Shown here: positions 57,562-64,000 of the stretch, piece by piece
Position numbering within the stretch: position 1 is the first letter of the stretch
Layout: the number at the start of each line of letters is the position of its first letter
Source: an uncultured bacterium
GTDB taxonomy: Bacteria; Verrucomicrobiota; Kiritimatiellia; RFP12; UBA1067
NCBI GenBank assembly: GCA_900547945.1
Contig: URIT01000002.1
Location: forward strand, 1-64,000
DNA: 64,000 bases
Reading direction: 5' to 3'
Made by a program: the position numbers and the translations under genes
The notes under the pieces: generated by a model
Seen by the model: only the letters and a program-made list of their open reading frames with translations
Told to the model about the DNA's origin: nothing
The model's database searches: none

Positions 57562-57648
57562 TTCTTTCCTTTTTACACGAATCGACCCGAATCCTCAACA
57601 GGTGGTCCACCCCGCCGACAATCCGCCCCCCAACCGAAGGGGAGTTGT

Positions 57649-57654
57649 AGTATA
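57649..57654 (-). promoter_or_regulatory. -10 box of tyrS
   Basis: TTTTGTGCTATACTAC on the minus strand contains the extended -10 TGCTATACT. The leader to the tyrS ATG is about 80 nt. No clear -35 is present. Confidence 0.5.
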
Positions 57655-57679
57655 GCACAAAACGCCGCCCGGGAGGGAG

Positions 57680-57707
57680 TTAGGTTTTAGGTTCTAGGTT
57701 TTAGGCT
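57680..57707. repeat. Heptamer array B4
   Basis: Units TTAGGTT, TTAGGTT, CTAGGTT and TTAGGCT run head to tail on the plus strand, the reverse orientation of B1-B3. It lies immediately upstream of the tyrS promoter. Confidence 0.75.
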
Positions 57708-57741
57708 TTTATAGATGTGTGGAGATAAACTGTCTCCCGGC

Positions 57742-57828
57742 TTCTGTGTGTTCAGTGGTAAAACGGAGGGGGAGAATTTGCCACAGAATACACCGAACGG
57801 CCGAAGGCCGTCACTGAACACACGGAAG
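57742..57828. repeat. Repeat element C2
   Basis: TTCTGTGTGTTCAGTGGT (57742-57759) and CACTGAACACACGG (57813-57826) form partly inverted ends. Between them is the hairpin CGGCC-GAA-GGCCG preceded by CACAGAATACACCGAA. Words and hairpin match element C1 at 25898-26018. Confidence 0.6.
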
Positions 57829-58244
57829 GTGTTGGATATGTGGGGGAAGAGGGACCACGGATTTCTGTGCGAGATGCGCCGCAGAAAGCGAAGTTCAGAT
57901 CCCCTGTGCGACCCTTTGTGGAAAAGAATCCTCTCTCTCGTTGCCGTATCTGCAGTTATGGGTCTTGATTGGTAATTGGATTTATTACGCACTGAAATCT
58001 CATCTTGAAGTGTGGGAGGGAATGACGGCTCCGGCTTCGCCAACACAGATGGACCCCGATCGACGGGCCACCTCTAACGGAAGGGCAAGATCGGTGCCAT
58101 CGGTGTCCGCCACAGGCGGTATCCGTGCCATCAGTGCCCTCCTCTTTTTTTTTCGGGAAAAATAGAAACTCCGATGGCCGGGAAAGATGCTCCACGACCG
58201 TTCCGCCGCCGCCAAGAACCGGAACGGTGGGAGTCACCCCACAG
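57829..58244. other. Gene-free stretch, lower GC, no recognisable gene
   Basis: This part of the kilobase between tyrS and the phytase-like gene is less GC-rich than the surroundings. Short frames on both strands have no start context or family resemblance. A tandem GGTGCCATCGGTG / CCGTGCCATCAGTG pair lies at about 58093-58135, a nine-T run at about 58143-58151, and an inverted ACCGTTCCG/CGGAACGGT pair at about 58197-58229. Confidence 0.5.
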
Positions 58245-58323
58245 CGCCACGCGCCGAGGGCGGCGCGGGTACTTCGCGTGCCGGGCCATGTTGGTGGGCA
58301 TCCGGTCGCGCAGGAGCGCGACC
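58245..58323. repeat. GC-rich palindromic unit D3
   Basis: A 79-bp unit of two hairpins, CGCGCCG-AGGG-CGGCGCG and GGTCGCGC-AGGA-GCGCGACC, joined by a linker containing CCATGTTGGTGGGCATCC. It is repeated in the same orientation as D4, 255 bp further on, with a single base difference. Confidence 0.9.
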
Positions 58324-58341
58324 TCCCGACCACGCGGGGCC

Positions 58342-58432
58342 GCGCAGATTCCTGCACCTTGGCAAAGACCGATTGTGGCGTAGCCCGGTATTCCGGGCGT
58401 CGTAGCCACATCGGTCTTTGCCAAATCTGCGC
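58342..58432. other. 91-nt long hairpin/cruciform between D3 and D4
   Basis: Arms 58359-58379 and 58405-58424 pair over 20 bp with one bulged T. The tip holds a second perfect stem, GCCCGG-TATT-CCGGGC (58383-58398). Outside, GCGCAGAT (58342-58349) pairs with ATCTGCGC (58425-58432) across a 9-nt one-sided loop. There is no T-run and no coding frame. It could be a structured RNA, an attachment or processing signal, or the core of a mobile element. Confidence 0.75.
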
Positions 58433-58499
58433 ATGCGGAGCATCTGCGTTCCAAGACGGACGCGACGGAGCGCGTCCCTCCCGTATACTGCCGTTCGGA

Positions 58500-58578
58500 C
58501 GCCACGCGCCGAGGGCGGCGCGGGTACTTCGCGTGCCGGGCCATGTTGGTGGGCATCCGGTCGCGCAGGAACGCGACC
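58500..58578. repeat. GC-rich palindromic unit D4
   Basis: The unit matches D3 at 78 of 79 positions. The only change is in the second hairpin (GGTCGCGC-AGGA-ACGCGACC), which loses one pair next to the loop. It ends 28 bp before the stop codon of the phytase-like gene. Confidence 0.9.
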
Positions 58579-58606
58579 AAAGGCGGCGCGGTATGAATCT
58601 ACCGCG

Positions 58607-59638
58607 TCACCGTAGCAAACGAAATGCCAGGATCCGGTTCGCCGCGCCGTCGTCGCCGTCCGAAATGAGGAGGACGCTCCGCGAACCGTCCGCAAGCGCG
58701 GGGCCGAGGCAGATGCCCTCGTACATCGCCAAGCCCGTGTACGCCCCGAAGAGACGGCGCTTCGCGACGGGGCGGCGCGCCGTCTCCTTCAGCGCGACGA
58801 CATCGGCCACATTGTCCGCATGGTTGAAGTCGATCGCGTAGATGCGGCAGCGGAAAGACGGCAGGACCTTCCCCTTCTTGATGCTCATCTCGCGCTCCAG
58901 CACGAGGAGCGTCCCGTCGCCCAGGCAGAGGAGGCCCGACACGCCGCAACGGGACTTCCCCGCGAAGTCGCCGCCGCCCACGCTGTCCGTCACGTACATC
59001 CACTGCCCCGCCGCCGTCCATGCGGCCTCCGGCGCGGGCCGGGTGAACCGCAGCAGGCGCACGCGCGTCCCGTGCGCGCGCGTCGCGCGCGGGCCGTCGT
59101 CGACGTCCGGCGTCGTCGCCCGCACGGGCGCGGCCTTCTTCGCAGTACGCCCCTCGGCCTCGCGGCGGCAGAGCGCCTCCTCGTTGCAGGCCCACATTTC
59201 AAGGCCATCCGGACGCAGCGTCAGCGCCTCGAAGCTGCGGTTGTAGCGGAAGGCGTCGAACACGGCGGGCACGGCAACCACCGCGCGTTCCGCGCCCGTG
59301 GCGGGGTCGAACGCGCGGATGGAGCCATCGTCCTCGTCGCCGACCCACACCCAGCGGCGTGCGGCATCCCACGCGACGCATTCCAGGTCGCCGCGCCCCG
59401 CGAGCGCCGTCTGCCCCGTGACCACGCAGTTCGTCGGCATGCCCGTCGCGCGGTCGACGCCGATCGTCAGCGCGAAAAGCGCGCCCCCGCTGTCCCGGAC
59501 GGCGTAGTAGGCGTCGTCCACCACGCGCGTGAGGCCGCTGAGGCCGTTCAGCGATGCACCGTTCCACGCGCGCGGAAACGCACGCTCCCCCACGGGCGCA
59601 AGCGCAAGGGACGCGGCGGCGAGGGCGGCGCCGATCAC
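58607..59638 (-). CDS. Esterase-like activity of phytase family protein
   Basis: A 343-residue exported protein with signal-like N-terminus VIGAALAAASLALAPVGERA. Beta-propeller motifs of the phytase-like esterase family (PF13449 type) follow: GLSGLTRVVDDAYYAVRDSG, LECVAWDAARRWVWVGDEDD, RYNRSFEALTLRPDG and FGAYTGLAMYEGICLGP. The start is GTG overlapping the methyltransferase stop as GTGA, as for the gene at 1-992. The substrate is unknown; related proteins act on phosphate esters or are simply secreted propellers. Confidence 0.85.
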   Translation of the reverse strand: MIGAALAAASLALAPVGERAFPRAWNGASLNGLSGLTRVVDDAYYAVRDSGGALFALTIGVDRATGMPTNCVVTGQTALAGRGDLECVAWDAARRWVWVGDEDDGSIRAFDPATGAERAVVAVPAVFDAFRYNRSFEALTLRPDGLEMWACNEEALCRREAEGRTAKKAAPVRATTPDVDDGPRATRAHGTRVRLLRFTRPAPEAAWTAAGQWMYVTDSVGGGDFAGKSRCGVSGLLCLGDGTLLVLEREMSIKKGKVLPSFRCRIYAIDFNHADNVADVVALKETARRPVAKRRLFGAYTGLAMYEGICLGPALADGSRSVLLISDGDDGAANRILAFRLLR

Positions 59639-60657
59639 GCCTTCACCGCCGAGAGGACCCAATGGGGCATCGGCGGGGGCACGGGATGCGCCTCGCCCGG
59701 CTCGAAGCCCGTCTCGACGAGCCAGCTCTTCAGCTCCTCGTCCGAGAAGACCCAGCCGTTCGCCGTGGTGAGCGCCATGTTCACGGCGAAGAGCGCGCTG
59801 AAGGCGGGGGCCGTGTGCGTGCGGTCGGTCATGAGGTCGAGGATGAAGATGCGTCCGCCCGGCTTGAGCGCGCGGTGGGCGCGCGCAAGGATGTCGCGGA
59901 TCTGGTCGGGACTCTCCTGATGGAGCGCACCGAAGATCGTCACGGCGTCGTAGGACGCGGCCTCGTACTCGTCGGTGTGGTAGTCGCCCGCGCGGCATTC
60001 GATACGGTCCGAGAGCCCCGCCTCGGCAACGCAGTCCCGCGCGACGGCACTCACGGCGGGCACGTCCACGGTCACGCACGTGAGGCCGGGATTCGCCTGG
60101 ACGATCAGTTCCGCATAGGCGGCGGGGCCGCCCGCGAGGTCGAGGAGGCGCGTGCAGCCGGAGAAGTCGAGCATCGGCACGACGCCGCGCCCGATCGCGC
60201 GGGCGCGCCCACGCATCGAAAGGGCGAACCGCCGCGTCCGGGCGGGGTCATCGCCGAGGTGGAGCTGCGGCGGCTCGACGGGTTCGCCCGTGCGGACAAG
60301 CTGCGCGAGGCGTCCCCAGGCCGGATAGACGTCCTCATTGTAGCGGACGGCCTGGGAGAGGTCGGCGGGGCCGCCGGGCACGAGCGCGAGCTTGCCCGCC
60401 TGCGTGTTGAAGTAGGTCTCCTCCTGCTTGCCGAGAAGCCCCTCGGCGACGCAGGCGTCGAGGAGGAGGCGCAGGGCGCGCGGCGCGGCCTCCGTCTCCG
60501 CCGCGAGGGCCGTCAGGTCGGCCGAGCCGCCCAACGCAGCCAGCGCCTTGAAGACGCCCACGTCGAGGGCGGCGAAGAGGACGGCGCTTCCGTAGAACGC
60601 GCTCGCGAGGTCGACGATTTCGGAAACGGATTTTTCAGGCGGAGGGAGCGTGTTCAT
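59635..60657 (-). CDS. SAM-dependent O-methyltransferase (family 2 / acetylserotonin type)
   Basis: A 340-residue class-I methyltransferase. The N-terminal winged-helix dimerisation domain spans about 1-100 (ASAFYGSAVLFAALDVGVFKAL). The SAM-binding motif LLDLAGGPAAYAELIVQANPG is followed by VTVDVPAVSAVARDC and a C-terminal IFILDLMTDRTHTAPAF. Members methylate hydroxyls or thiols of small molecules, including steps in quinone or natural-product synthesis; the substrate here is open. It lies 15 nt after the EamA transporter gene and overlaps the phytase-like gene. Confidence 0.88.
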   Translation of the reverse strand: MNTLPPPEKSVSEIVDLASAFYGSAVLFAALDVGVFKALAALGGSADLTALAAETEAAPRALRLLLDACVAEGLLGKQEETYFNTQAGKLALVPGGPADLSQAVRYNEDVYPAWGRLAQLVRTGEPVEPPQLHLGDDPARTRRFALSMRGRARAIGRGVVPMLDFSGCTRLLDLAGGPAAYAELIVQANPGLTCVTVDVPAVSAVARDCVAEAGLSDRIECRAGDYHTDEYEAASYDAVTIFGALHQESPDQIRDILARAHRALKPGGRIFILDLMTDRTHTAPAFSALFAVNMALTTANGWVFSDEELKSWLVETGFEPGEAHPVPPPMPHWVLSAVKA

Positions 60658-60672
60658 GATGTCGTCCTGTTG

Positions 60673-61569
60673 TCATGCGGTCGCCCGCACGGCGCGGCGG
60701 GCATCGAGGAGCTGGGTGAAGAGGATCGCGGCGAAGACGAGCGCGTAGCCGGCGAGGCGGCGGGGCGTCATCTCCTCGGGCGTCGAGAGCCACCCGCACG
60801 TCCAGGCGAGCCAGCCGAAGAAGACGCCGAAGACGGATTCGAGCGAGAGGAGGATCCCGGCGATGGCGGGCGAGACGAGCTTCTGTCCCGCGTTCTGGAG
60901 CGTGTAGGCGACGCCGGAGGAGAGGACGCCGCAGAAGGCGATCGCGATACAGGCCGCACGGATGTCGGCGAAGTTGAGATGGACGGCCTCGGAGGGCAGC
61001 GCGAGGAACGGCAGGCCCAGGACGGCGCCCGTGAAGAACTGGACGCAGCTGAGCGCAAGGACGTCCGCCTTCGCGACGAAATGGTCCACCACGAGGATCT
61101 GACCGGCGTAGAAGACGGCGCAGAGGAGCGTGAGCGCCTCGCCGCGCCCGAGCGCGAACTCGCCCGCGCCCTTCAGGCAGATGAGGAACGTGCCCGCGAG
61201 CGCGACGGCGACGCCCGGCCACACATACCACGGCGGCCGTCGCCCGAGCGCAAGGCCGAGGAGCGGCACGACGAGCGCGTAGTTCGCCGTCAGGAACGCG
61301 CACGTCCCGGGCGAGGTGTCGGCGATGGCGATCTGCTGGAGCATGGACGGCACCCAGAGCGCGAAGCCGCACCACGCGCCGCCGACAAGCTCCGCGCGCC
61401 CAAACGCGAGCCGCCGCCGCGTCGCCATCACGCCGAGCAGGAAGACGCCCGCGAGGACGTTGCGGTAGACCGTGAACGCGAACGGCCCCACATGGTCGCC
61501 CCCAAGCTTCTGGAAGAGAAAGGCACACCCCCAGATGAGGGCCGTCAGGAAGAGGAGGATTGCGCCCAT
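60673..61569 (-). CDS. EamA/DMT-family transporter
   Basis: A 298-residue inner-membrane protein with ten helices in two EamA repeats. Typical blocks are LTALIWGCAFLFQKLGGDHV, FLTANYALVVPLLGLALGR, and in the second half VLSSGVAYTLQNAGQKLVSP and GILLSLESVFGVFFGWL. It exports amino acids or other metabolites; the substrate cannot be told. The bases before the ATG are TTCCCTCCCCC with no ribosome site, so translation may depend on coupling to glgA, whose stop lies 11 nt upstream. Confidence 0.9.
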   Translation of the reverse strand: MGAILLFLTALIWGCAFLFQKLGGDHVGPFAFTVYRNVLAGVFLLGVMATRRRLAFGRAELVGGAWCGFALWVPSMLQQIAIADTSPGTCAFLTANYALVVPLLGLALGRRPPWYVWPGVAVALAGTFLICLKGAGEFALGRGEALTLLCAVFYAGQILVVDHFVAKADVLALSCVQFFTGAVLGLPFLALPSEAVHLNFADIRAACIAIAFCGVLSSGVAYTLQNAGQKLVSPAIAGILLSLESVFGVFFGWLAWTCGWLSTPEEMTPRRLAGYALVFAAILFTQLLDARRAVRATA

Positions 61570-61580
61570 GGGGGAGGGAA

Positions 61581-63119
61581 TCAGGTCTCCGAGAAGTCCT
61601 TCACGAGGTCGCGGTGGAGCATCCGCTCGTAGAGCGCGATGTACTGGCGCGCGCAAATCTCGTGGTTGAAGCGCTTCAGGGATTCGTCCATGATGCGCGC
61701 GATCTCGGTGGCGCGCACCTCGGCGGGACGGTTCCAGAACGCCATCGCCTGGTCCATCGCCCAGAAGAGCCCGTTCGAATCGTACGTGTCGAACACGAAG
61801 CCGTTGCCCGTGTGGGCATCGACGTCCAGGGGCTCGACCGTGTCGTGGAGGCCGCCCGTGTTGTGGACGACCGCGAGGGAGCCGTAGATCGGCGCCTGCA
61901 TCTGCGGAAGGCCGCAGGGTTCGAAGAGGGACGGCATGAGCATGAAGTCCGACCCGGCGAACCCGAGCTGCGAGAGGCGCCCGTCGAAGTCCCGCACGCC
62001 GAGGCGGCGTTCGATGCCGTGGAAGGAGCGGATGTCCCAGAACGGCTTCTGGAAGGCGCCGTTCGCGATGATCGCGATCTGCGCGCCCTTGCTCCAGTGC
62101 TTGTCGAGGAAGCGGTAGCAGATGTCGGCGAGCAGCTGGGGGCCCTTCTGGACGGGATCGAGGCGCGAGGGCCAGAAGAAGAGCGGCGCGTCGGGGTTGA
62201 CCTCCAGGCCGAGGGCGCGCTGGAGTTCCATCTTGTTCTTCCGCTTCGCCTCCGCGTGGTCCGCCGGACCGTAGCGGAACGGGATCTTGTCGTCCGTCGC
62301 CGGGTTGTCCGCCGGGTCGGGCGCGTTCAGGATGCCCGTCGCGCAGCCGGCGTTGTACTTGTTGCGGATCTCGTTGCGGATCGAGTCGGGAATGAAGGAA
62401 TGCCAGCCGTTCACGATCTCCTTGAGGAAGGTCGGCGAGACGGTGTTGATGAAGTGCGCGGCGAAGATGCCCGAGGCCTGCAGGTCGATGGGATCGGTGT
62501 CGTGCGCGCTGAAGTAGTCGGCCGGCGGATACTCGTAGTAGAGGTTGCCCCAGAACTCGGCCGCGTCGATGCCGGCGTCCTCCACCTGCGCGAGTGTGAG
62601 CTTGTGCGTGTGGATGTTGTGGACGGTGAAGAGGCAGGGGATGCCCATGCGGCGCGAGGCGGCGGGGATGAGGCCCGTCATCCAGTCGTTGCAGTGGATG
62701 AGATCCGGCTGCACCTCGGGGATGATGTGGTTGATCACCTCGCGCTGGAAGGCGAGCGAGAGGCGGGGGTTCGCGCCGCTCTGCGAATAGACGCGGTCAC
62801 GGTAGTAGAAGCAGCGGTCCTCGGCGAGGTGGATGTGTTCGTCGGGCATGCGGCTCTTGTAGACGCGCAGCTCCGAGTCGACGAGCTGGGCCGTCTCCTC
62901 GTGGAACATACGCCGGTAGTGCGGCAGGGCCACATGGACGTCCGCGCCCAGGTCGAAGAGGGCTGCGACGAGCGAGGCGGAGACGTCGGCCATGCCGCCC
63001 GCCTTCGCGCTCATCTTGCCCGCGAGGTTGCCCATGCCCTCCGGAAGATACGTGATCTCCGGCGTGACGATGAGAATGCGGGGATTCGTCCCCTTCTGGC
63101 CCTGACGACGCACTGCCAT
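61581..63119 (-). CDS. glgA: Glycogen synthase (ADP-glucose/UDP-glucose type, GT5)
   Basis: A 512-residue GT5 enzyme elongating alpha-1,4-glucan. The N-terminal acceptor/donor motif reads KAGGMADVSASL (KxGGL variant with Met). Further motifs are DLIHCNDWMTGLIPA, FTVHNIHTHKLTL, FFWPSRLDPVQKG and the C-terminal SLFEPCGLPQMQAPIYGS and VHNTGGLHDTV. It starts with a short basic extension, MAVRRQGQKG. AAGGAGGCGGATC lies before the ATG. It follows the aminotransferase gene by 36 nt. Confidence 0.93.
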   Translation of the reverse strand: MAVRRQGQKGTNPRILIVTPEITYLPEGMGNLAGKMSAKAGGMADVSASLVAALFDLGADVHVALPHYRRMFHEETAQLVDSELRVYKSRMPDEHIHLAEDRCFYYRDRVYSQSGANPRLSLAFQREVINHIIPEVQPDLIHCNDWMTGLIPAASRRMGIPCLFTVHNIHTHKLTLAQVEDAGIDAAEFWGNLYYEYPPADYFSAHDTDPIDLQASGIFAAHFINTVSPTFLKEIVNGWHSFIPDSIRNEIRNKYNAGCATGILNAPDPADNPATDDKIPFRYGPADHAEAKRKNKMELQRALGLEVNPDAPLFFWPSRLDPVQKGPQLLADICYRFLDKHWSKGAQIAIIANGAFQKPFWDIRSFHGIERRLGVRDFDGRLSQLGFAGSDFMLMPSLFEPCGLPQMQAPIYGSLAVVHNTGGLHDTVEPLDVDAHTGNGFVFDTYDSNGLFWAMDQAMAFWNRPAEVRATEIARIMDESLKRFNHEICARQYIALYERMLHRDLVKDFSET

Positions 63120-63155
63120 GATCCGCCTCCTTTGCTTTTCCCCTACGCTTCCCCC

Positions 63156-64000
63156 TTACGCTTCGGCCCCCCAGAGTCCGTCCAGGGCGTCGCCCATCAT
63201 CTCGACCGCCTCCTCGATGTGCGCCTCGCTCATCGAGAGGGTGGGGAGGAAGCGCACCACGTTGCCGTGCGCCGTGAGGGCGAGCACGTTGAAGTCGCGG
63301 AACGCATCGACGACGGCCTTCGGGTCGCCGTCCACGACCATGCCGAGCATGAGGCCGAGCCCGCGCACGTCGAGCACCTGGTCGTACTTTTCGGCGAACG
63401 CCTGGAGGGCGGCCCGCAGCATCTCGCCCTTGGCGGCGGCGGCGGCGAGCAGCCCCTCGTCCTCGATGATCTTGATCGTGGCGAGCGCGGCCGCGCAGGA
63501 AAGCGGATTGCCGCCGAACGTGGAGGCGTGGCTACCGGGCTGGAAGACGTCCGCGAACTTCGCGTTGGAGACGAGCGCGCCCATCGGCACGCCGTCCGCG
63601 AGCGACTTCGCGCAGGTGAAGAGGTCCGGCTGCACGTCGAAGTTCTGCCAGCCCCACCATGTGCCCGTGCGGCCCATGCCGCACTGCACCTCGTCGCAGA
63701 TCATGATCAGGTCCTTCTCGTCGCAGAGCGCGCGGATGCCGGCCATGAACTCCGGCGTCGCGGGCGTCACGCCGCCCTCGCCCTGCACGGCCTCCAGCAT
63801 GATCGCGACGGTCTTCTCCGAGATCGCCGCCTTGACGGATTCGAGGTCGTTGAAGTCGGCGTAGGCGAAGCCGACGGGCAGCGGCTCGAAGCCGGCCTGG
63901 CACCAGTCCTGCCCCGTCGCCGCGAGCGTTGCGAGCGTGCGGCCGTGGAAGCCGTTGCGCATCGTCACGACCTCGTAGCGCCCGCCGTTCGCGGCGCCCC
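63156..64000 (-). CDS. argD: Class-III aminotransferase, probable acetylornithine aminotransferase, 5' end outside window
   Basis: The C-terminal 281 codons of a PLP-dependent aminotransferase. The frame is open to the right edge of the window. Visible motifs are YEVVTMRNGFHGRTLATLAA, LEAVQGEGGVTPATPEFM, ICDEVQCGMGRTGTWWGWQ (PLP Asp region) and FTCAKSLADGVPMGALV with the Schiff-base lysine. HASTFGGNPLSCAAAL completes the active site. The sequence fits ArgD/AstC-type enzymes of arginine synthesis best, though other class-III enzymes share these motifs. Only a short gap separates it from glgA. Confidence 0.88.
   Translation of the reverse strand, partial: GAANGGRYEVVTMRNGFHGRTLATLAATGQDWCQAGFEPLPVGFAYADFNDLESVKAAISEKTVAIMLEAVQGEGGVTPATPEFMAGIRALCDEKDLIMICDEVQCGMGRTGTWWGWQNFDVQPDLFTCAKSLADGVPMGALVSNAKFADVFQPGSHASTFGGNPLSCAAALATIKIIEDEGLLAAAAAKGEMLRAALQAFAEKYDQVLDVRGLGLMLGMVVDGDPKAVVDAFRDFNVLALTAHGNVVRFLPTLSMSEAHIEEAVEMMGDALDGLWGAEA

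Noticed and set aside
57687..58046. A 119-codon minus-strand frame in the gene-free kilobase
   Set aside because: It runs through repeats B4 and C2, has no ribosome site or signal, and its composition is unlike the surrounding genes.
58131..58695. Overlapping frames reading MARHAKYPRRPR-type peptides on the minus strand
   Set aside because: The peptides are translations of D repeat units and appear wherever those units occur. They lack start context and conserved-domain character.

Overview
The window is about two-thirds GC, densely coded and mostly minus-strand. It carries 48 protein genes I can support, with one cut off at each window edge. I see no rRNA, tRNA, CRISPR array, transposase or phage gene. 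Gene content (DUF2723 membrane protein, GTP-type PEP carboxykinase, GHL10 and sialate-esterase-like secreted enzymes, a partner-switching SpoIIE phosphatase, SecA with a long insertion and a zinc tail) suggests a fermentative, polysaccharide-using Gram-negative bacterium. My best guess is the Verrucomicrobiota/Kiritimatiellae/Lentisphaerae group from a gut-like habitat. That assignment is inference from gene families and has not been placed by phylogeny.

Layout. 0-12.9 kb: a carbohydrate block (EF-hand-like protein, xylose-isomerase-like lipoprotein, enolase-superfamily dehydratase, GHL10 lipoprotein, PEP carboxykinase, Tat-type metallophosphoesterase, sialate O-acetylesterase, a secreted protein of unknown function). 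13-19.4 kb: SPFH/NfeD membrane pair, biotin-containing oxaloacetate decarboxylase/pyruvate carboxylase-type subunit, a truncated GumC/Wzz-like coiled-coil protein, citrate synthase and a zinc-ribbon protein. 19.4-27.7 kb: tagaturonate reductase divergent from DNA polymerase III delta, then a DUF2723/TPR giant and a TIGR03663-like membrane protein. 27.7-36.5 kb: a nine-gene minus-strand string (upp, periplasmic-binding lipoprotein, SpoIIE phosphatase/HATPase, STAS, two nucleobase permeases, apt, nusB, ribD). 36.7-44.9 kb: outer-membrane protein, ClpB, a 21-residue-repeat protein, a secreted hydrolase-like protein, then pyrC and purine nucleoside phosphorylase on the plus strand. 45-57.6 kb: DsbD, an alpha-toroid protein, DnaB, PotD/C/B/A, SecA and TyrS. 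57.6-58.6 kb: a gene-free kilobase full of repeats. 58.6-64 kb: phytase-like protein, methyltransferase, EamA transporter, glycogen synthase and a class-III aminotransferase.

How genes work together. PEP carboxykinase, the OadA/PycB-type subunit and citrate synthase form the PEP-oxaloacetate-pyruvate-citrate node. Upp, Apt, PNP, PyrC and two NCS2-type permeases give nucleobase uptake and salvage, and a periplasmic sensor/phosphatase/anti-sigma-antagonist module sits inside that gene string. The pot genes make one complete polyamine ABC importer.

The least explained material is between the genes. There are four families of short repeats: 8-mer TTAAGTGG-like arrays, 7-mer AACCTAA arrays resembling telomere repeats, inverted elements built on an ACTGAACACAC-like core, and GC-rich palindromic units with a compensatory base-pair change in a hairpin. 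Other items are a 39-bp palindrome over the pckG promoter, a perfect sigma-54 -24/-12 match upstream of clpB, a promoter inside the clpB terminator, and a structured leader upstream of oadA. Several genes also have a -10 hexamer only 6-7 nt before the start codon, which suggests leaderless mRNAs.
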